NCBI GenBank assembly: GCA_936450465.1
Contig: OW388293.1
Location: 82,544,134-82,608,133 of the forward strand
DNA from: Gibbula magus
Taxonomy: Eukaryota; Mollusca; Gastropoda; Trochida; Trochidae
Length of the DNA stretch: 64,000 bases
Reading direction: 5' to 3'
Shown here: piece after piece, positions 59,216-64,000 of the stretch
Position numbering within the stretch: the stretch's first letter is position 1
Layout: each line of letters starts with the position of its first letter
Made by a program: the position numbers and the translations under genes
The notes under the pieces: generated by a model
Told to the model about the DNA's origin: nothing
The model's input: the letters and a program-made list of their open reading frames with translations, nothing else
The model's database searches: none

Positions 59216-59909
59216 TCTGTAAACCAATATTTTTTGCACAGTTAAGATCTACATCGCAAATATGTATTGTAGTGATGGTTTTTGAAATTAGAAATTCATC
59301 TTTAACCATTTATCAAGATATCTGATATTTTATTTGAAGGTATAGCTCATGAACACAGACAATATAAAGGGCTTAACCAAGAACTAATATGATTTTATGA
59401 GAGCAAAAAATAGCCCTTGGTTCTTAATATGACCATTTTACATGATAAGATGTCTGGGTTCTTTCACACATGGATAAGTTTCAATTAATAATTGAGGCAA
59501 GTTTGTTGCGGCATTATCACATTATTGTGTATGTCATTAGGTGCAGAACCTACAAAAGATAAAGACATCAAAAGAAGGGATAATAGTCTAAGTAGATTCT
59601 TTGTACTACAAAATACCGGAATACTTAATTCATAACCTTACGCCGTGACCGAATCCGTTATAATAAGTTATTATTTACATACTCTAGTTGATAACTCACC
59701 GTAGCTAATTGCGTTCCTCTCAATTAATCACTCAACCAGATATACCACTGACAAATAAAGAGAGTTACCTCCCCCATCCAATGTGTCCATTCCACAGGGA
59801 CACCCAAAATGATATAATGATAGCTGAACTCTTGAACAGGCCATTCAGAGGAGCCTTTTTTAGGCCGTCTCTGTTCTGAATCAAGAGAAACAGTGTTTGC
59901 ATTGAACAG

Positions 59910-60200
59910 GCAATATAGCACTTTCGTATTTACTACACTTTAAGTTTCCAGGGATAGCAATCTATATTAAAACAGAACATTCAAGTCAACATTAGCTATT
60001 ATATGTAAAGACTAACTACTTTTTTTTAACTGTTAACTTTACAGTGACTATATAGTAAGATATGATATACAAGTATTGCAGTGCTAAGACGTTATGGGTA
60101 TCTTCAATGTATGTGTAACCTCCTCGTTTATCTAAGGAGATACAGAAGTATATAAATATTGATTATGACAGTTGTTAAACGTCTTCGGTATATTATTGCG
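59910..60200. other. Unassigned sequence
   Basis: No gene or repeat recognised right of block C. Confidence 0.3.
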
Positions 60201-60204
60201 TAAT

Positions 60205-60300
60205 AGGCGAATGGTCGTGTGGTAAGCTGTTGGTACAGTCAATGCTGGTGGTAGTTGCCGTACTCTGAGGGCGTGGGTTCGATGGGAATTTGTACTAGTA
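60205..60300 (+). mobile_element. Possible tRNA-derived SINE head
   Basis: An A-box-like TGGTCGTGTGG (60212-60222) and a B-box-like GGGTTCGATGG (60275-60285) occur in the right order, but about 63 bases apart, more than in a tRNA. No SINE body or tail was recognised. Confidence 0.3.
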
Positions 60301-60376
60301 TTGAAGGTAGTGTTTTCCCAAATATAACCATGTTACATTTTAGAAATGGTCAAGAAGTGATATACTCCCTTTTTAT

Positions 60377-60404
60377 CCCCCGCCCAACGTAGTTGGCGGG
60401 GGAT
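60377..60404. repeat. 10-bp GC-rich hairpin
   Basis: ATCCCCCGCC and GGCGGGGGAT around CAACGTAGTT. The GGCGGGGGATAT arm recurs at 61789 and 62325, before the CTCTGTCTGCTTG sequence. Confidence 0.6.
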
Positions 60405-60428
60405 ATTGAAATGAGCTCCGTCCGTCCC

Positions 60429-61085
60429 GATTTCGTTTCCGGAGCACAACTCGAAAACTGTTAGACCTAGCTCAACGAAACTTGGTGTGATGAACAATCA
60501 CCATGTGTAGATGTGCCTTTTTGGGTTTTCAACTTCTTCCAAATATTGTTTTTTTTATTTTTGACCGTTTTCATGGAAACGCAAAATAGAATTTTCTTTT
60601 CCGGAGCAGAACTTGAAAACCGTGAGTCGTACCTCAGTGAAGTTTGGTATGTGCAACGGTCACCAAGTGGAGATGTGCCTTTTGAGGTTTTCAACTTCTT
60701 CAGATTTTTATTTTTACCCGTTTCCATGAAAACTTAACTTTGGATTTCGTTTCCGCAGCAGAATTTGAAAACCGTGAGACGTACCTCAGCTAAACTTGGT
60801 ATGTGCAACGGTCACCAAGTGGAAATGTGCTTTACGAAGTTTTCAACTTCTTCAGATTTTTAGTTTTACCCGTTTCCATGGAAACTTTACTTAGGATTTC
60901 GTTTCCCGAGCAGAACTCGAAAACTATAAGACATAGCTCAACGAAACTTGGTGTATGGAACAATTATCATGTGTAGATGTGCCTTTTGGGGTTTTCAACT
61001 TCTTCACAATTTTTAATTTGTTTAATTTTTACGATTTCCATGGATACATAACTTAATAATTCATTTCCGGAGCAGAACTCAAATT
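60429..61085 (+). repeat. Tandem repeat, about 155-bp unit, five starts
   Basis: Units begin GATTTCGTTTCCGGAGCAGA near 60429, 60590, 60744, 60895 and 61060. Each holds GAAAACYRTNAGACNTA, CTCAACGAAACTTGGT, GTGGARATGTGCCTTT, TTTTCAACTTCTTC and CCGTTTCCATGGAAAC. The last unit is cut off at 61085. The ORFs here (60467-61200) mirror the repeat. It is not a protein repeat, because frames shift between units. Confidence 0.9.
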
Positions 61086-61360
61086 TTAGCTCATCTGGCC
61101 TGAAAGGCCCAATGAGCTTATGGCATGGCACAGTGTCCGGCGTCCGTCCGTCCATCGTTCCAGAACCACTTGGTCTAAGGAGCTGAAATTTTGTATGCAA
61201 ACTCCTTGGCTTTGGTCACAACCCAAAAAAACTATTTTCATCTTGATCATCAGCAAACGATAACCATCAGTTGCCATAAACCTTATATTGGGGAGGCCAA
61301 GGTTGTTTTGATAAGTTACAAACCTTACAGGGAGTGGCATCCCTGCCCTGTAGTCTAACA
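61086..61360 (+). repeat. Dispersed repeat (GCTCATCTGGCCTGAAAGGC)
   Basis: Starts TTTAGCTCATCTGGCCTGAA and GGCCCAATGAGCTTATGGCA, then GTCCGGCGTCCGTCCGTCC. This is a sequence type I recall as common in invertebrate genomes. It abuts the tandem array, so the two may form one composite repeat. ORF 61086-61361 is a by-product. Confidence 0.5.
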
Positions 61361-61763
61361 ATTAGACTGTAAACATTTTAAAAAATTAAATTTAAAAGGA
61401 GCCTTTTAAATTCCATTTCTTACAGTCTCCTTTTCAATATTCAATTTTAAAAAATCATAGTCTGAGTGTAAGAATACCCTGCCCTGCTGAGCCAACAAAT
61501 GAAACATATCATCATTCATCCTGCTACATCTAATCAGGCTATAAGGAGATTGTACGAGCCTAATACTGATACAAATAACCTGATATAGCAGGATGATCAT
61601 GATTTGAATATTGTATCTCATTCACTTCTGTAAGATACTTTGGGCTCAAGTTGAAATGTTACAATCTGCAGGAGAGTAAGATTAAATGTAAGACCAATAT
61701 AGATTGCTTATAACTGGGCACTGGTTAGTTGAAAAAAGGTTCATAGTCACTGTTATTCAACAG

Positions 61764-62835
61764 CTATTCTTCAATCAATTTTCCCAAAGGCGGGGGATAT
61801 GGCCGACTCTGTCTGCTTGTTCAAATTTATAGTCGCACATTTAACCAATGATTATAGATATATGATAAATGCCATCTTTTGTGTAATCAACATCAATCTC
61901 TTGGACTCATAAGCATGTATTCATTGTCTAATAATCTATTTATAAAAAAATTTTAATTTCTGGGATTCATTGTTATTCAACTTAAACAATGAATCCCGGA
62001 AATTTTACAAACGCAATTATTTATCGATAATGTAACATGACCGTTAGTTGTCAGGCGTTTTGAAGTGAAGTCACTTTCTGCGTATCTAACTCTGAGTGGA
62101 AAGGATTTTGCGACTGTTCCATTTGTGTAAGAGGTGTGGGCAGGTCAAAACAAATGTAAATTCTCGGCGTTATATGCACATTAGCAACAATTCACACATA
62201 AACACAAACAGTGTCACTCAACTATGGTCACTTTACAATATTCACATATCCTTTTAGATGGCGATAAACATTTATCTACGACATTAGCACAGTAACAACT
62301 ATTCTTCAATAAATTTTCCCAAAGGCGGGGGATATGGCCGACTCTGTCTGCTTGTTCAAATTTATAGTCGCACATTTAACCAATGATTATAGATATATGA
62401 TAAATGCACTCTTTTGTGTAATCAACATCAATCACTTGGACTCATAAGCATGTATGTATTCATTGTCTAATAATCTATTTATAAAATTTGTAAAATTTCT
62501 GGGATTCATTGTTATTCAACATAAACAATGAATCCCGGAAATTTTACAAACGCAACTATTTATCGATATTGTAACATGACCGTTAGTTGTCAGGCGTTTT
62601 GAAGTGAAGTCACTTTCTGCGTATCTAACTCTGAGTGGAAAGGATTTTGCGACTGTTCCATTTGTGTAAGAGGTGTGGGCAGGTCAAAACAAATGTAAAT
62701 TCTCGGCGTAATATGCACATTAGCAACAATTTACACATAAACACAAACAGTGTCACTCAACTATGGTCACTTTACAATATTCACATATCCTTTTAGATGG
62801 CGATAAACATTTATCTACGACATCATCACAGTAAA
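61764..62835 (+). repeat. 535-bp tandem duplication, two units
   Basis: Unit 1 is 61764-62298 and unit 2 is 62299 to about 62835, differing at only a few bases. Both start CTATTCTTCAAT and end TCTACGACAT..CACAGTAA. Each includes the GGCGGGGGATATGGCCGAC motif and a long hairpin (61957-62002; 62496-62541) with arms TTTCTGGGATTCATTGTT / AACAATGAATCCCGGAAA. In unit 2 the arms extend to about 26 bp (TTGTAAAA outwards). No coding capacity. High identity implies a recent event or an assembly duplicate. Confidence 0.9.
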
Positions 62836-64000
62836 ATACCTTGACATAAAAAATCTTAAACTTGCCTAACCCATTGTTACAAATACGCTAGCATTGTGAC
62901 GTCAAAACGGTTGATCACTATGACGTCATGTCATGGCAACGGCATTCGGTAAGCACATCCGCATTGAAGAAGGCGTCAACCTTTGACAAATTTAACTAGT
63001 TGACAACATTCTAGTTACTTGAAACTTATTCATATTGAGAGTTATTTGTGACCTATACGGGTATACACAAATTAGAAAATAACAATGACACCTGTCAAAT
63101 TTGAGTAAGGAACACATATCAAGAGAAATAGAAACAATAAATTTTGAGTGGGGCCGAATCTTGTGAATATGATGTATACGTTCGCGGTGATTCGTAATGT
63201 GCAGGTATTCATTGTCATTCAACATAGGCAAATCAACCAATCAGAATCAAGGCTACACCGAAATCATGTTACTATAATACTTTGTGATTCATTTAATGTT
63301 TTGCTTCGATTATGAAATGGACGAACATAACGATATAACTCTAAGGTAGTCAAACTATGAAATATCAATCTAAAAGTACTATAGTTTGACGTTAATGTAA
63401 ATTTACATGCTTTTACATGATACTTACTGTGCTGAACCATGATTTTAATTTCACATCAAAATTTCATGAAAATTAAGTCCCGTTGAGGACAATGCCTTTA
63501 TTGACACTGTGTCTGTACCTGAATATTTCATTTGACGTCAGTGTAAATCTTTTCAAATATCAAAGGTGTCAAAGTGTGGCCAAAGAGTACGCTCACAAAG
63601 CACTGAAGGTTAATATAAACATACCAAACTTTATGCATACCAATTGACCAATAATAAGTTTACATGCCTAAAGATTTCTTTAAATAACAACTTTAACAAC
63701 GTTTTTTTAATTAAAGGCAATGAACTCAAATATATACATTTAAAATGTGCATCTAATATGCACCGAATATTTGAATGATGTATTAGACAGTAGACTTCGA
63801 CGGTCTTATTTTATTTATAAACATTGTTACTCTTAAGGAAAATTAAATAACAAATTGAATACTGACATTCATTCATAACCCGAACGATGCATGAACATGT
63901 TTACAGATTTGTTTCAGTTTAGTTCAAAATCACAATTGGTTTCTGCGTTCATATTCAACTGTCCTACCTCATGCCTTTTGCTTCCTGTGCCTTCATGAAT
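62836..64000. other. Unassigned sequence at right edge
   Basis: No gene seen. Two TGACGTCA-type sites are at 62897 (GTGACGTCAAAAC) and 62920 (ATGACGTCATG). The 82-codon minus ORF (62992-63240) has no motif. Confidence 0.35.

Larger units (their letters stand above)
55150..59900 (-). repeat. Inverted third paralogous block, C
   Basis: 55150-56630 matches 21945-20090 reversed. 59360-59900 matches 47420-46800 reversed, including CTTGGTTCTTAA, TGTCTGGGTTCTTTCACAC and AAACACTGTTTCTCTTGATTC-type sequence. Because 46.8-47.4 kb and 20.1-21.9 kb are successive parts of the same ancestral block, C is its distal part, inverted. The middle (56640-59360) has been replaced or invaded by repeats. Confidence 0.7.

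Noticed and set aside
60467..61361. Overlapping ORFs of 70-91 codons on both strands
   Set aside because: They follow the about 155-bp tandem repeat and the neighbouring dispersed repeat. The frame changes from unit to unit.
1..64000. Search for CRISPR arrays, operons, ribosome binding sites and rRNA/tRNA genes
   Set aside because: Nothing with regular spacers, tightly packed genes or conserved RNA cores. The sequence is clearly eukaryotic and non-coding.

Overview
The window reads as non-coding, repeat-rich DNA from an animal genome, most likely a mollusc and plausibly a gastropod such as an abalone. The sequence is A+T-rich. There is no run of tightly packed ORFs, and splice-like signals are scattered through it. 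It carries tRNA-derived SINEs, a LINE 3' end with a (CTCA)n tail, Penelope-like GIY-YIG fragments and foldback MITEs. The organism call rests on remembered repeat types, not on a search. I found no complete protein-coding gene, rRNA, tRNA or CRISPR array. Most open frames are chance ORFs or pieces of transposable elements.

The main organising feature is duplication at several scales. (1) An old segmental duplication: block A (about 1.1-22 kb) is collinear with block A' (about 22.4-47.4 kb). The two share many islands of roughly 75-95% identity, separated by insertions private to one copy. (2) A third, partial and inverted copy, C (about 55.15-59.9 kb), matches the distal end of A (20.1-21.95 kb) and of A' (46.8-47.4 kb). 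(3) Inside A' a recent tandem duplication, unit 1 27462-34416 and unit 2 34417-40716, is nearly identical. Its left breakpoint lies inside a dead Tc1/mariner-like transposase. Comparing the copies shows which insertions are younger: the foldback MITE at 3.6 kb, the GC-rich element at 13.6 kb, a 733-bp insertion in unit 1 and the 41.8-44.06 kb insertion in A'.

Region by region: 0.4-1 kb, GIY-YIG endonuclease remnant. 3.6 kb, foldback MITE. 7.0-7.4 kb, composite hairpin MITE with CRE-like sites, with an inverted copy at 49.8-50.3 kb. 8.5 kb, Penelope-type 3' end. 13.6-14.1 kb, GC-rich TIR element. 25.3-25.8 kb, GIY-YIG fragment with an inverted 5' part. 26.5-28.2 kb, Tc1-like element. 42.2-42.66 kb, LINE 3' end. 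43.9 kb, long palindrome. 49.3 and 51.3 kb, SINE copies. 52.4-52.9 kb, repeats with TCAAGGTCA motifs. 53.5-53.9 kb, foldback with a hammerhead-ribozyme-like core. 57.0-57.7 kb, two minisatellites. 58-59.3 kb, dispersed repeat. 60.4-61.1 kb, about 155-bp tandem repeat. 61.76-62.84 kb, 535-bp tandem duplication.

A few A/A' islands keep aligned reading frames next to splice-like signals. They may be exons or exon relics of an unidentified duplicated gene, but I could not name it. No genes can be shown to work together here.
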